This document shows, one piece after another, positions 29,827-38,640 of a stretch of 64,000 nucleotides of DNA. The translations under genes and the position numbers were made by a program. The number at the start of each line of letters is the position of its first letter. Position 1 is the stretch's first letter. The DNA comes from Ramlibacter cellulosilyticus (GTDB lineage: Bacteria; Pseudomonadota; Gammaproteobacteria; Burkholderiales; Burkholderiaceae_C), in NCBI RefSeq assembly GCF_014297465.1, contig NZ_JACORT010000002.1:557177-621176 (forward strand). Direction: 5' to 3'. Below the pieces are notes generated by a model. It made no database searches, was not told where the DNA came from, and saw only the letters and a program-made list of their open reading frames with translations.

Positions 29827-31989
29827 CTACACCGTGAACCGGCTGAGGAACAACTGCCGCACCCGCCGCCATCCTTGCACCCCCAGCGGCTCCGGCACGT
29901 GGCTGAAGCGCACGTGCACGCGCTCGCCGAAGGCGCTGGGTGCGGTCCCGGGCGGCAGTTGCAGGTCGAAGATGAAGACGCGTTCCAGCGGCTTCGTGCC
30001 TTGGGCGTCCTGCGGGTCCGTGGCGATCGGGCCGCCATTGGCCACGGCCAACGCGGGCGTCGGCAACTCCTGGACGCCGGCCGCGGCCTCGCGCAGGATC
30101 GCGCTGGCATGCACCTGTTCCACCGATTCGGACAGGCGCAGCTGCGCGGCCCGGAAGCGCTTGCGCACGAGGTCGATGTCGGCCTGCTGCACGGCCACGC
30201 GCGCGACCAGCTCGCGCGGCTCCAGCACGTGTCCGAGCAGCTCGCCCTGCTTGTAGAACTGGCCGGGCATGTCCAGCGGCTTGGCGGCGGTGAGCACGCC
30301 GTCCGCGCCGGCCACCACGACGAGCCTGGCGTGGCGCTGCTGCGCCCGCGCGAGCTGCACTTCCTCCTGCTGCAGCTGGCGCTTGGCGATCTCCGCCTTG
30401 GCCGGCTGCGTGAACTGGTCGGCGTGCAGCCGGGCGCGCGCCTCGTCCACCTTCGCCTGCGCGACTTCCAGTTCGGCGGTGAGCAGCGGGTCTTCCAGCA
30501 CGATGACGGGCGTGCCGCGCACGACCGGCGTGCCCGGCGGAACCAGCCAGCGCGCGAAGAAGCCGTTCGCGCCCGCGCGCAGCAGCGACTGCTCCGGCAG
30601 CCAGACGACGCCGGTGGCCTGCGTGCGCGAAGGCACGGGCACCGCGAACGCAAAGAGCAGCACGCCCGCAACGAGGCCCATGCTGATGCGCAGGGCGCGC
30701 TGCCGCCTGCGTTCCAGCGCCGGGTCGTACAGCACGAAGCGCGCCGCCTTCCACAGCGGCACGCACACGAGGCCGAACGCCGTCCACAGCGCGATCAGCA
30801 CGCCGAAGATGAAGAAGTGCGACGCGATGAACAGCGCGATGCCCAGCGTGATGAACACGCGGTAGCACCACGAGAGCACGGTGTAGGCGAGCAGGAAGCG
30901 ACGCTCCGCCGGGCTCTCGTGCGGCGGCTCCTGGTCCGGGAGGCCGAACACGTGCCGGTTCCAGAGGTACTGCAGCAGCTTCTGCCCGCGCTGCGCCAGG
31001 TTGGGCATCTCCAGCAGGTCGCACAGGATGTAGTACGCGTCGTAGCGCAGCAGCGGGTTGCCGTTCACCACGATGGTCGAGACGCCCGCGACCACCATCA
31101 CGTTGAAAGCGATGGCGCGCACCAGCCCCGGCTCGACGCTCACCCACACGTACATCGCCAGCGCCGCGACGAAGAGTTCGGCCAGCATGCCCGCGGCACC
31201 GACGATCGCGCGCCGCCACTTGGAGCGGAAAGAGGACGAGGACGACGCATCGACGTAAGGCGCCGGCGCGAACACCAGCAGCATCAGCCCCATCTCGTGC
31301 ACCCGCCCGCCCCAGGCGCGCGCGGCGAACCCGTGCCCCAGCTCGTGCAGCAGCTTGACCACCGGGAACACGGCGGCCATCACCCACAGGTTGCTGGTCG
31401 CGAGCACCTGGTCGGCGAGGTTGTGCGTGAGCTCGCCGCCGTGCCGCGCGCCGAGCAGCGCCGCGGGCAGCACCACCGCCAGCCAGAGCAGGGCGCCGAA
31501 GGGCGTGAAGATCCAGCGCAGGCGGTCCACCCAGCGCCCGAGGAAGGCATCGGGATTGACCAGCGGCAGCTTCAGGCTGGTGGGCTGCAGCAGCCACTGC
31601 TTCCAGGTCTGGTTGCGGCGCTTGCGGTAGCGCAGCAACAGCAGCGAGGCATCGGGCACCACGTCCGGCTGCAGCAGGTCCGCCGCGTGCAGCTGCACGA
31701 GCAGCTGCACCACCTCGTCCTGCGTCGGGATGTCGCGGCCGGCGTGCACCGCCTCGCTGGACCGGCACAGGCCGTCCCAGAGTTCCTGCACGGTCTGCCG
31801 GCCGTCCATGCGCGTGACGAACTCGTACGCGGTTCCGGAGAGCCGGTGGAACTTGCCGCCGGCCGGGTCGGACACGACGTACCAGACCTGGCCGCGGTAC
31901 ACGTGGCGCTCCACGCGGGCCTGCGCCAGGAGCTGGGGGCGCAGCTCGGCGACGCTGTGCCAGGAGGCGCTGAAAAGCGGTCGGCCCAT
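29827..31989 (-). CDS. M50 site-2-type metalloprotease fused to PqqD-like and HlyD-like domains
   Basis: 720 residues. The N terminus (about 1-110) resembles a PqqD-type peptide-binding fold (WYVVSDPAGGKFHRLSGTAYEFV). A multi-TM core follows with HELGH at 215-219 (zinc ligands His 215 and His 219, Glu 216) and NPLLRYD at 311-317, whose Asp 317 is the usual third M50 ligand. A late TM helix (near LRISMGLVAGVLLFAFAVPV) leads to a periplasmic HlyD/biotinyl-lipoyl-like barrel with a coiled-coil hairpin rich in Ala, Glu and Gln. Both active-site motifs are intact. It starts 7 nt after the GAF-HlyD gene and ends 4 nt before the SecA-like gene, so the three are co-transcribed. M50-HlyD proteins are known beside peptide and protein export genes; here it may process or conduct the exported giant protein (inference). 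Confidence 0.88.
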   Translation of the reverse strand: MGRPLFSASWHSVAELRPQLLAQARVERHVYRGQVWYVVSDPAGGKFHRLSGTAYEFVTRMDGRQTVQELWDGLCRSSEAVHAGRDIPTQDEVVQLLVQLHAADLLQPDVVPDASLLLLRYRKRRNQTWKQWLLQPTSLKLPLVNPDAFLGRWVDRLRWIFTPFGALLWLAVVLPAALLGARHGGELTHNLADQVLATSNLWVMAAVFPVVKLLHELGHGFAARAWGGRVHEMGLMLLVFAPAPYVDASSSSSFRSKWRRAIVGAAGMLAELFVAALAMYVWVSVEPGLVRAIAFNVMVVAGVSTIVVNGNPLLRYDAYYILCDLLEMPNLAQRGQKLLQYLWNRHVFGLPDQEPPHESPAERRFLLAYTVLSWCYRVFITLGIALFIASHFFIFGVLIALWTAFGLVCVPLWKAARFVLYDPALERRRQRALRISMGLVAGVLLFAFAVPVPSRTQATGVVWLPEQSLLRAGANGFFARWLVPPGTPVVRGTPVIVLEDPLLTAELEVAQAKVDEARARLHADQFTQPAKAEIAKRQLQQEEVQLARAQQRHARLVVVAGADGVLTAAKPLDMPGQFYKQGELLGHVLEPRELVARVAVQQADIDLVRKRFRAAQLRLSESVEQVHASAILREAAAGVQELPTPALAVANGGPIATDPQDAQGTKPLERVFIFDLQLPPGTAPSAFGERVHVRFSHVPEPLGVQGWRRVRQLFLSRFTV

Positions 31990-31996
31990 GCGCGCC

Positions 31997-33934
31997 TCAG
32001 GGCAGCCAGGTCCACAGCTGCAGGCGCAGCCAGTCGGTGAAGCTGCGCGTGAGCACGGTCCAGAGGCGCAGCTCGCGCGTGGCCACCTTGCCCACGCCTT
32101 CCATGCCGGGGCGCAGGCGCTCGTCGGCGCGCAGCAGCTTCGCCTCCACGCGGAAGAAGTTGCGGCCGTCCTGCGTGGTCGCCACCGGCGTGACCTTGGT
32201 CACCGTGAAGGGCATCGCGTCCTCGGTCAGGCCGGCGATCAGCAGCTCGCCCTCCTGCCGCGCCTGCACGTAGCGGATGTCGCGCTCGTCCACCTGCAGG
32301 ATCACCCGGTAGCTTTCCAGCGGCGCGATCTCGAACAGCTTCTTGCCCTGTTCCACCGGCGCGCCGATCTGCTGGCTCAGGTCGCCCGAGACGATCACGC
32401 CGTCGTAGGGCGCCGTGATGGCGGAGCGGCGCAGCTTCTCGCTCGCGAGCTTCACCTGCGCCTCGGCCTGGTTGAACTGCGCCTGCGCGATCTGCAGCGT
32501 GCTGATCTCGCGGCTGGCCAGCGCCTCGCGCACCTTGCGCTCGTACTGGTCGCGCTCGCTGTTCCACTTCTCCAGTTCGGCCTTGAGGTCGCGGTCGTCC
32601 AGGCGTGCCAGCAGCTGGCCGCTGCGCACGGTGTCGCCCGCGCGCACCGGCGCCTCGGCGACGAAGCCCTCGAAGGGCGCGGCGGCCACGCGCTGGGTCT
32701 CGCCCTCGATCACGGTCTTGGCCGAGACGCGGTAGGTCACGGGCACGAGCGCGAGCACCGCCACCGTGATCGCGATGGCAGCCGTCGCGGCCTTCCACAC
32801 CAGGTGCCGCGGACCGAAGATCTTCGTCGCGACCTGCCTGCCGGCGTCCGCCCCCTTGGAGAGTGCGCCCTGGTCCGCGCGCCGCTTGTCCTCGATGATG
32901 GAAGGCAGCATGGCGGCGAACGCCAGCAGCCAGGCCAGTTCCTCCCCGGTGCAGAGGCGCTCGCCGTGCCACTCCAGCGTCAGCACGCCCACGCAGCGCA
33001 CGCCCAGCATGAGCGGCACGGAGGCGACGCTCGAAGCTTCGTGTTCCGCCCGCAGCGCATCGTGCCGCGGTGCCGGGGCCACGCCGGGCGCGGGACTCTC
33101 CTCCTTGCGCTCCGCGGCCGCGACCAGCGGCGGCACCACGATGGGCGCCGCGTTGTCGTACGCCTCCTCCATCGCCGCGACGTACGCCTGCGCGAGGGCG
33201 GAGTTGCGCTCGATCCAGGCCGTGTCCGAGAGCACCTTCAGCTCCACGGCTTCGTGGCGCGCGAGGCCGATGCCCACGCGGGCGCAGCCCAGGCGCCGCG
33301 AGATGTCGTTGGCCACCTCGAACAGGATCTCGTGCAGCTTGCCCGGGCGCAGGGCCGTGGCCACCGATTCCATGACCGACAGGATGCGGGCGCTGCGCGT
33401 GGTGGCCTGCTCCGTGTCGCGCCGCTGCAAGGCCTCGAGCACCCAGCCCAGGCCCCAGTGCAGGTGGCGCAGCAGCTCGGTGGCCCGTGCCGGGTTGGGC
33501 AGCATCTCCAGCACCACGGCGCCCGCGACGCGGTCGCCCATCAGCACCGGATACCCGATGCGGCTCACCGGCACGAAGGGCGCCGGCTTCTCGCCATCCT
33601 GGGCCGGCGGCGGCTGCGTGACGTGGTCGATGAGGCCGCGGCGCTCGCCCACGGCGCGCTGCAGCGTGGGCGTCAGGCGGGAGAGGTCGGCATCCGCGGA
33701 GGGCCAGACGGCGATGGGCAGGAGGCTGGCGCCGGCATCGCCCTGCACCAGCAAGGCGGCGGCGCGGACCTCGGGGAAGCGGGCGCACACGACTTCGAGC
33801 CAGCCGCGGAAATAGGCCTGCGGCGTCCGTGCCGTGACGAAGGCGGTCCAGGGCTCCCCGCTGGCGGGAGACGGCGCAGGTGCCTGGCGGGCACCGGTCT
33901 CCCTCGCGGGAGCCCCGGCGGTCGTCGCGCTCAT
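31997..33934 (-). CDS. GAF-domain HlyD-family membrane fusion (adaptor) protein
   Basis: 645 residues from ATG 33934, chosen because an AGGGGGGA ribosome-binding site ends about 8 nt upstream; an in-frame ATG at 33979 lacks one. The first ~370 residues are soluble with a GAF-like fold (GVLTLEWHGERLCTGEELAWLLAF is typical). A single TM helix follows (about 380-400, AATAAIAITVAVLALVPVTY). The rest is a HlyD/RND adaptor: lipoyl half motifs PFEGFVAEAPVRAGDTV and ITAPYDGVIVSGDL flank a coiled-coil hairpin (ELEKWNSERDQYERK...), then a beta-barrel to the C terminus. The topology puts GAF in the cytoplasm and HlyD in the periplasm, as if a cytoplasmic ligand could gate export. First gene of the three-gene operon; no TolC-like outer-membrane channel is in the window. 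Confidence 0.88.
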   Translation of the reverse strand: MSATTAGAPARETGARQAPAPSPASGEPWTAFVTARTPQAYFRGWLEVVCARFPEVRAAALLVQGDAGASLLPIAVWPSADADLSRLTPTLQRAVGERRGLIDHVTQPPPAQDGEKPAPFVPVSRIGYPVLMGDRVAGAVVLEMLPNPARATELLRHLHWGLGWVLEALQRRDTEQATTRSARILSVMESVATALRPGKLHEILFEVANDISRRLGCARVGIGLARHEAVELKVLSDTAWIERNSALAQAYVAAMEEAYDNAAPIVVPPLVAAAERKEESPAPGVAPAPRHDALRAEHEASSVASVPLMLGVRCVGVLTLEWHGERLCTGEELAWLLAFAAMLPSIIEDKRRADQGALSKGADAGRQVATKIFGPRHLVWKAATAAIAITVAVLALVPVTYRVSAKTVIEGETQRVAAAPFEGFVAEAPVRAGDTVRSGQLLARLDDRDLKAELEKWNSERDQYERKVREALASREISTLQIAQAQFNQAEAQVKLASEKLRRSAITAPYDGVIVSGDLSQQIGAPVEQGKKLFEIAPLESYRVILQVDERDIRYVQARQEGELLIAGLTEDAMPFTVTKVTPVATTQDGRNFFRVEAKLLRADERLRPGMEGVGKVATRELRLWTVLTRSFTDWLRLQLWTWLP

Positions 33935-33957
33935 GTGGTCATCCCCCCTGGAACGGG

Positions 33958-33986
33958 AGAATAGTCGAGCGGGACGCACAGGGGAA
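33958..33986 (-). promoter_or_regulatory. Candidate promoter of the GAF-HlyD/M50-HlyD/SecA operon
   Basis: Reading the minus strand, TTCCCC (33986-33981), 17 nt, then TATTCT (33963-33958). The -10 matches consensus at 4 of 6, the -35 poorly. Predicted initiation near 33950 would leave a ~16-nt leader just containing the ribosome-binding site. The operon could alternatively be read through from the DUF748 gene, 105 nt upstream. Confidence 0.35.
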
Positions 33987-34039
33987 GGGGCCGGAAGGAG
34001 GGGGCCGGAGCCGGGTTCGCGCCGGCCCGCGCGGAAGTC

Positions 34040-37000
34040 CTAGGGCTGTTGCGACACCGGCTGCGCCGCGGGCGGCCGTGCCGCGTCGAGGGCGACGGCG
34101 GTCGCCACCAGCTTCTCCCTGGCCGCTGCAGTTCGTGGCGCGCCGATCGCGATGCGGGCCGGGTCCAGCCCCAGCCGGACCACGTGCTCCTGCATGGCCC
34201 GGGCGCGGGCCTGCGCGAGTTCCTGCAGCTGCGCGTCGGTCACGGCGACCTCGCGCGCGAGGCGCTCCAGCAGTTCGGCGTGGAGGGCCGAGGGCGGCCC
34301 CGCATCCCGCTCGCCGAACCGCCGTCCAAGCCGCTCGACGAAACTGCTTTCCAGCACCCGCGTGACCGCCCCGGCCTCCTTGCCCCGGTAGCTGGCGCGG
34401 AGCTGCTCGTACGCGGGCTTGCCCGCTTCGCGCGCATACCGGTCCTCCAGCCAGGTCTGCACCTTGTGGTGGTTGATGTCCACGGGGCCCGGCGCCTCGC
34501 CGGGCGCGAGCTGCACCCCCGCGACCGCCGCGGCCTCGCGCCGCATCGCCGCGTCCTGCAAGGCCTTGCGGTCCGCATCGGGGTCGTACCCGGGCTCCAG
34601 GCGCACGGTCAGGGCGGGCCGCTTCGCCAGCGCGTCGGCGAGCAGCTTCAGCTTCTCCTGCTCGGGCGGCAGCAGGACGCTGCTGCCCGGATCGAAGCCG
34701 GCGGACTCGAAGCGCTCCGCATTGCCGCCCAGCAGCGCGCCGAGGGCGCGGAAGGGCGCCGTCACGATCTTCGTGAGGACGTTGACGATCGCCTTCCAGA
34801 CGATCGCGCCGTAGCTGAACTGCGGATCGTCCAGGCTGCCGGACACCGGCAGGTCGAGGTCGATCACGCCGTTGCTGTCCTCCAGCAGCGCGATGGCGAG
34901 GTCCAGCGGCAGCTTCATCGCGCCGGGGCTCTCCACGGGCTCGCCGAGCCTGAGGCGGTTCACCACGAACTTGTTCGTGCCGGCGAGCTGCCGCTGCCGG
35001 ATCTTGTATTCGAGGTCCACCGAGAGGCGGCCCGAGGTGATGCGCCGGCCCGCGAACTTGCCCGAATACGGCGTCAGGCGCGTCATCTCCAGGTTGCGGA
35101 AGGCCAGCGTGACGTCGGTGAACGCGGTCGCGTGGAAAGGCTGCAGGGTGCCGCGGATGCGCGCGGAGCCGTACTCGTCCACCTTGCCATCCAGCTCGAG
35201 CTGCGCGACGGCCGACGGGTCGGTGGACAGGCCCGTGACCACCCCGCCCAGTTCCTGCATGCGCGTGCCGAAGCGGGGCGTGAGGGAGAGGTCGGCGAAT
35301 TCGGCGTTGGCGTCCACGATGCGCAGGCGCTCGACGACGAGGGGGAAGGGCGCGGACGCGCTCGCCGCCGCCGCCGCGGGTTGCACCGGTGCGTCGCGCC
35401 GGATGCGCTGCAGGTTGAGGCTCTGGTCCTCGAAGATGATGACCTTGCCGAAAGGCTGCAGCGCCACCAGTTCGCCGACGTGCGCGCGGTCGGGCCCCAG
35501 CGAGACCCGCAGCGAGCCGGACGAGAGCTTCCGCCAGCCGAGGAAGGCCTCGCCCGAATCCTCCTCGGTGATCGACAGGTCGTCCAGCGAGAAGCCGCCG
35601 GCGTAGGTGAGCGCGGTGCCGGACGCGGCGGGCGCGAAGGACAGCTTGCCGGCCGTGGCGATGGACCCCGTCTGGAGGTCCAGCTTCGCGAAGCGGTTCA
35701 CGTAGGGCGCGAAGGGCTTGAGCGAGAAGCCCGTCACGCGCAGGTCCAGCTGCCCGGAGGCCTTCGCCGGGACGACGCTGCCTTTCGCCTCGAAGCGGCC
35801 GCCCTGCTGCACGGCGAAGCGGGCCTGCACCGGCAGGGGGTGCGCGAAGTCGAGGTCCACGTCGCGCAGCTCGATCGCGCCCTGCTGCAGGTCGAGCGTG
35901 ACCGGGGTGGCGGGCGTCGCGTCCACGAAGCGCAGCTGCAAGTCCTCGAGACGCACGAGCGCGACCCGCAGGTCCGGTGGTGCCCCTGCGGGACCTTGCT
36001 CCACGACACCCTCCTTGCGCAGGATCTCCGTCCAGTTCAGCCGCTCCTGCCTGTCGCGCTCCACGGAGGCACTGGCGCCCGCGAGGTGCACCTCCGCGAC
36101 GCGCAGCGTGCCCGCGGGCAGCTGCAGTTGCGCTCCCTTGATCGCACCTTGCCGCATCCGCACGACGGGCTCGCCGCCGGAGCGCAGCTGCACCGGCCCC
36201 AGCGCGACTTCCAGCGGCGCCACCACCAGCGACGCCGTGCCGTCCAGCGTGCCTTCGACGGCCGCGGAAAGGGCGAGGCCTTCCACCTCCGCCGACAGCG
36301 GCGTCGCATAGGTCCGGTCGGTCCAGCGCGCCTTCCAGCCGGCGAGGCGGATGTCGGCGACGGCCAGCTTCCATGGCGCGCCCGGCGCCGGCGCATCCCC
36401 GTTGCCCCGCGCATCCGCGGTCCACAGCCCGCGCCAGTCGACCTGCCCGTGCGCGTCCCGCGCGGCGGCCAGCGTGCCGCCATCGAGCTTCAGCGCGCCC
36501 ACGCGGATCTCGCGGCGCAGCAGGTCGAAGGACGCATCCTCGACGCGCGCTTCGCCCACCTGCAGCAGCGGATCGCCGCCACCGCGCGGCGCGATGGTGA
36601 AGCCGCGGACCACGGCGCGCGCGCCGGAGACCTCGAGCGAGGCCACGTCCGCCTTCGCGCTCGTGCGCAGCATCGCGAAGCGGTAGCGCAGGGCCACGTC
36701 CAGCGTGCCCGCCGGCTCCGCGTCGAGCGCGCCGGCCAGGGCGCGCGCCACCTTGTCGACACGCGCGCCTTCCAGCGCGAGTTCGCCGTGCGACTGCAGC
36801 GGGTTCAGCGCCACGTCGCCCTTCCACCGGAGCGTGCCGCCCTGCTCCGCGAGCTTCGCGGCCAGGAGGTAGCCGCCGCGGTCCTCCGGGAGGGTGGACA
36901 GCCCTTCCAGCTCGAGCCCGAGGGGAGCGAATGCCGCCTGGAAGGGCTCGCCGGGACGGTCCGCATCCGTGTAGAGGATGTCGCCCTCGGCCATGCGCAG

Positions 37001-37450
37001 GTGGTCGACGAGGACGCGTGCCATGGCGTCCGAGGGCGGCCCCATGCGCTCCCGGACCCGGGCGGCGAGCGCGCCCCAGTTCAGGGTGCCACCGCGCCGC
37101 ACCTCCACGCGCACCTGGGGACGGTCCACCTGCAGTGAGCGGATGCGCCAGGCCCAGCGGGCGAGGCCCGCGGACTCCACGTCCGCGTACAGCTGGGCGA
37201 AGCCCGCAAGCAGGCGGCCGTCCGGCTCGGCCAGCACCAGCCCGTGCACGCGCAGTTCCAGGGTGAGCGGGTTGAATTCGACCCGCTCCGCCGCGAGGCG
37301 GCTGGCCAGCATCCGTTCGCCGGCCCAGGGCAGCAGCTTGCGGGCGAGCGGGTCGACGAGGAAGAAGCCGGCGAGGAGGTACAGCGCGAACAGGCCCGCT
37401 GCGATGCGCAGCAGCCTGCTGCGCAGCATCTTCGACAGGTAGCGTCCCAT
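34040..37450 (-). CDS. DUF748 / AsmA-like envelope protein
   Basis: 1,136 residues. A signal anchor lies near the N terminus (LLRIAAGLFALYLLAGFFLVDPLARKLL). The long body has the beta-rich AsmA/DUF748 pattern (VEFNPLTLELRVHGLVL; DLDLPVSGSLDDPQFSYGAIVWKAIVNVLTKIVTAPF). Near the C terminus an OmpA-like remnant follows (LTVRLEPGYDPDADRKAL ... RAMQEHVVRLGLDPARIAIG). AsmA-family proteins are inner-membrane-anchored periplasmic bridges implicated in lipid transport and outer-membrane integrity. It lies 105 nt upstream of, and co-directional with, the HlyD/M50/SecA operon, so it may be co-expressed. No strong ribosome-binding site precedes ATG 37450; an internal Met at residue 8 is an alternative start. 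Exact function unknown. Confidence 0.85.
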   Translation of the reverse strand: MGRYLSKMLRSRLLRIAAGLFALYLLAGFFLVDPLARKLLPWAGERMLASRLAAERVEFNPLTLELRVHGLVLAEPDGRLLAGFAQLYADVESAGLARWAWRIRSLQVDRPQVRVEVRRGGTLNWGALAARVRERMGPPSDAMARVLVDHLRMAEGDILYTDADRPGEPFQAAFAPLGLELEGLSTLPEDRGGYLLAAKLAEQGGTLRWKGDVALNPLQSHGELALEGARVDKVARALAGALDAEPAGTLDVALRYRFAMLRTSAKADVASLEVSGARAVVRGFTIAPRGGGDPLLQVGEARVEDASFDLLRREIRVGALKLDGGTLAAARDAHGQVDWRGLWTADARGNGDAPAPGAPWKLAVADIRLAGWKARWTDRTYATPLSAEVEGLALSAAVEGTLDGTASLVVAPLEVALGPVQLRSGGEPVVRMRQGAIKGAQLQLPAGTLRVAEVHLAGASASVERDRQERLNWTEILRKEGVVEQGPAGAPPDLRVALVRLEDLQLRFVDATPATPVTLDLQQGAIELRDVDLDFAHPLPVQARFAVQQGGRFEAKGSVVPAKASGQLDLRVTGFSLKPFAPYVNRFAKLDLQTGSIATAGKLSFAPAASGTALTYAGGFSLDDLSITEEDSGEAFLGWRKLSSGSLRVSLGPDRAHVGELVALQPFGKVIIFEDQSLNLQRIRRDAPVQPAAAAASASAPFPLVVERLRIVDANAEFADLSLTPRFGTRMQELGGVVTGLSTDPSAVAQLELDGKVDEYGSARIRGTLQPFHATAFTDVTLAFRNLEMTRLTPYSGKFAGRRITSGRLSVDLEYKIRQRQLAGTNKFVVNRLRLGEPVESPGAMKLPLDLAIALLEDSNGVIDLDLPVSGSLDDPQFSYGAIVWKAIVNVLTKIVTAPFRALGALLGGNAERFESAGFDPGSSVLLPPEQEKLKLLADALAKRPALTVRLEPGYDPDADRKALQDAAMRREAAAVAGVQLAPGEAPGPVDINHHKVQTWLEDRYAREAGKPAYEQLRASYRGKEAGAVTRVLESSFVERLGRRFGERDAGPPSALHAELLERLAREVAVTDAQLQELAQARARAMQEHVVRLGLDPARIAIGAPRTAAAREKLVATAVALDAARPPAAQPVSQQP

Positions 37451-37534
37451 GGCAGCGCAGGATGCGCGCGGCGGCCGCGGCCGGCCATGGGACTTTCGTG
37501 CCGGACGGCGGGTAACGAATTCCTACCGGCGGGG

Positions 37535-38179
37535 CTAGAGGGCGCCGGTGCGGGAGAGGATGGGGAACAGCTTGCCCAGGCCGCTGGCCATGACTTCCAC
37601 CGCCAGCGCGGCGAGGATCAAGCCCATCAAGCGCGTCATCACGTTGATGCCGGTGCGGCCGAGCGCACGCGCGATCGGGTGCGCGAGCGAGAAGCACAGC
37701 GCCGTCACGAGGCCCACCACCACGCCGTAGCCGACCAGCGTGCCCAGTTCCCACCAGCTCCTGGCGCGGTCGGCGTAGATCACCACCGCGGACATCGTCG
37801 CGGGCCCGGTCAGCAGCGGGATCGTGAGCGGCACGACCGCGATGCTCGCGCCCATCGCGGCCTTCTCCGCGCCTTCGCTCACGTCCGTGCTCGCGGGCTT
37901 CACTTCGGCCGGCTTCGCGTTGAGCATGTTGAGCGCGCTGGTGAGCAGCAGCATGCCGCCGCCCACCTGGAAGCTCGCGAGCGAAATGCCGAAGAACTCC
38001 AGGATGGCGACGCCGAACAAGGCGCTGGCCGCGATCACGAGGAAGGCCGTGAACGAGGAGACCCACACCGTGCGCGCCCGCGCCTCGGGCGAGAGGCCCT
38101 CGGTGTAGTGGATGAAGAAGGGGACGATCGCCAGCGGGTTGACGATGGCCAGCAGCGTGACGAGCGGCTTGAACTCCAT
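37535..38179 (-). CDS. MarC family (UPF0056) integral membrane protein
   Basis: 214 residues with about six TM helices. It begins MEFKPLVTLLAIVNPLAIVPFF, the characteristic MarC N terminus with the NP motif, and repeats the signature in the second half (PLTIPLLTGPATMSAVVIY; GINVMTRLMGLILAALAVEVM). The family is widespread; the transport function is unproven and the former multiple-antibiotic-resistance link has been withdrawn. Its ATG shares one base with the stop of the MaoC-like gene (TGATG), so translation is coupled, although the upstream genes look metabolic. Confidence 0.9.
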   Translation of the reverse strand: MEFKPLVTLLAIVNPLAIVPFFIHYTEGLSPEARARTVWVSSFTAFLVIAASALFGVAILEFFGISLASFQVGGGMLLLTSALNMLNAKPAEVKPASTDVSEGAEKAAMGASIAVVPLTIPLLTGPATMSAVVIYADRARSWWELGTLVGYGVVVGLVTALCFSLAHPIARALGRTGINVMTRLMGLILAALAVEVMASGLGKLFPILSRTGAL

Positions 38180-38640
38180 CAGCCGACGGCCGGGTGGCGC
38201 CGCCCGAACATCCCGTAGCCCTCCATCTCCAGCACCTTGTCGCCGTCCTGGTTGAACAGCTCCCAGCGCGAACGCACGAGGCCGGTGTCGGGCCGCGACT
38301 TGAGCGGACGCGACTCGAGGATGGTGTGCCGCAGGCTCAGCTGGTCGTTCGGGTACACGGGCTTGAGCCACTTCAGGCTCTCCAGCCCCGGCGACCCCTT
38401 GCTGGCGGAGTGCCGCAGCATGTTGTCCACGGTGAGGCGCATCGCGAGGCAGGCCGTCTGCCAGCCGCTGGCCGCCAGCGCGCCGAACATCGACTGCCGC
38501 CCCGCCTCCTCGTCGAGGTGGAAGGGCTGCGGGTCGTACTTCGCGGCGAACTCCTTGATCTCTTCGGCCGTCACCGAGGTGGTGCCGAGGTCCCGGACGG
38601 TGCCGGGCTGCAGGTCTTCCCAGTAGAGCGTGATCGCCAT
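38179..38640 (-). CDS. MaoC-like hot-dog dehydratase/thioesterase-fold protein
   Basis: 153 residues, one hot-dog domain. The segment EFAAKYDPQPFHLDEEAG holds the Asp-x(4)-His catalytic pair of MaoC-type enoyl-CoA hydratases. It is followed by ALAASGWQTACLAMRL (the hot-dog helix) and LKWLKPVYPNDQLSL, a standard MaoC strand. It probably hydrates or dehydrates an acyl-CoA-type substrate. It is overlapped by one base on each side (TGATG) with the SDR upstream and MarC downstream. Pairing with an SDR suggests a fatty-acyl or polyhydroxyalkanoate-type two-step conversion, but no specific substrate can be read from sequence. Confidence 0.88.
   Translation of the reverse strand: MAITLYWEDLQPGTVRDLGTTSVTAEEIKEFAAKYDPQPFHLDEEAGRQSMFGALAASGWQTACLAMRLTVDNMLRHSASKGSPGLESLKWLKPVYPNDQLSLRHTILESRPLKSRPDTGLVRSRWELFNQDGDKVLEMEGYGMFGRRHPAVG

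Noticed and set aside
29823..30671. N-terminal extension that would make the SecA-like protein 946 residues
   Set aside because: It overlaps the M50-HlyD gene in another frame and translates to Arg/Ser-rich noise; SecA similarity begins at 29822.
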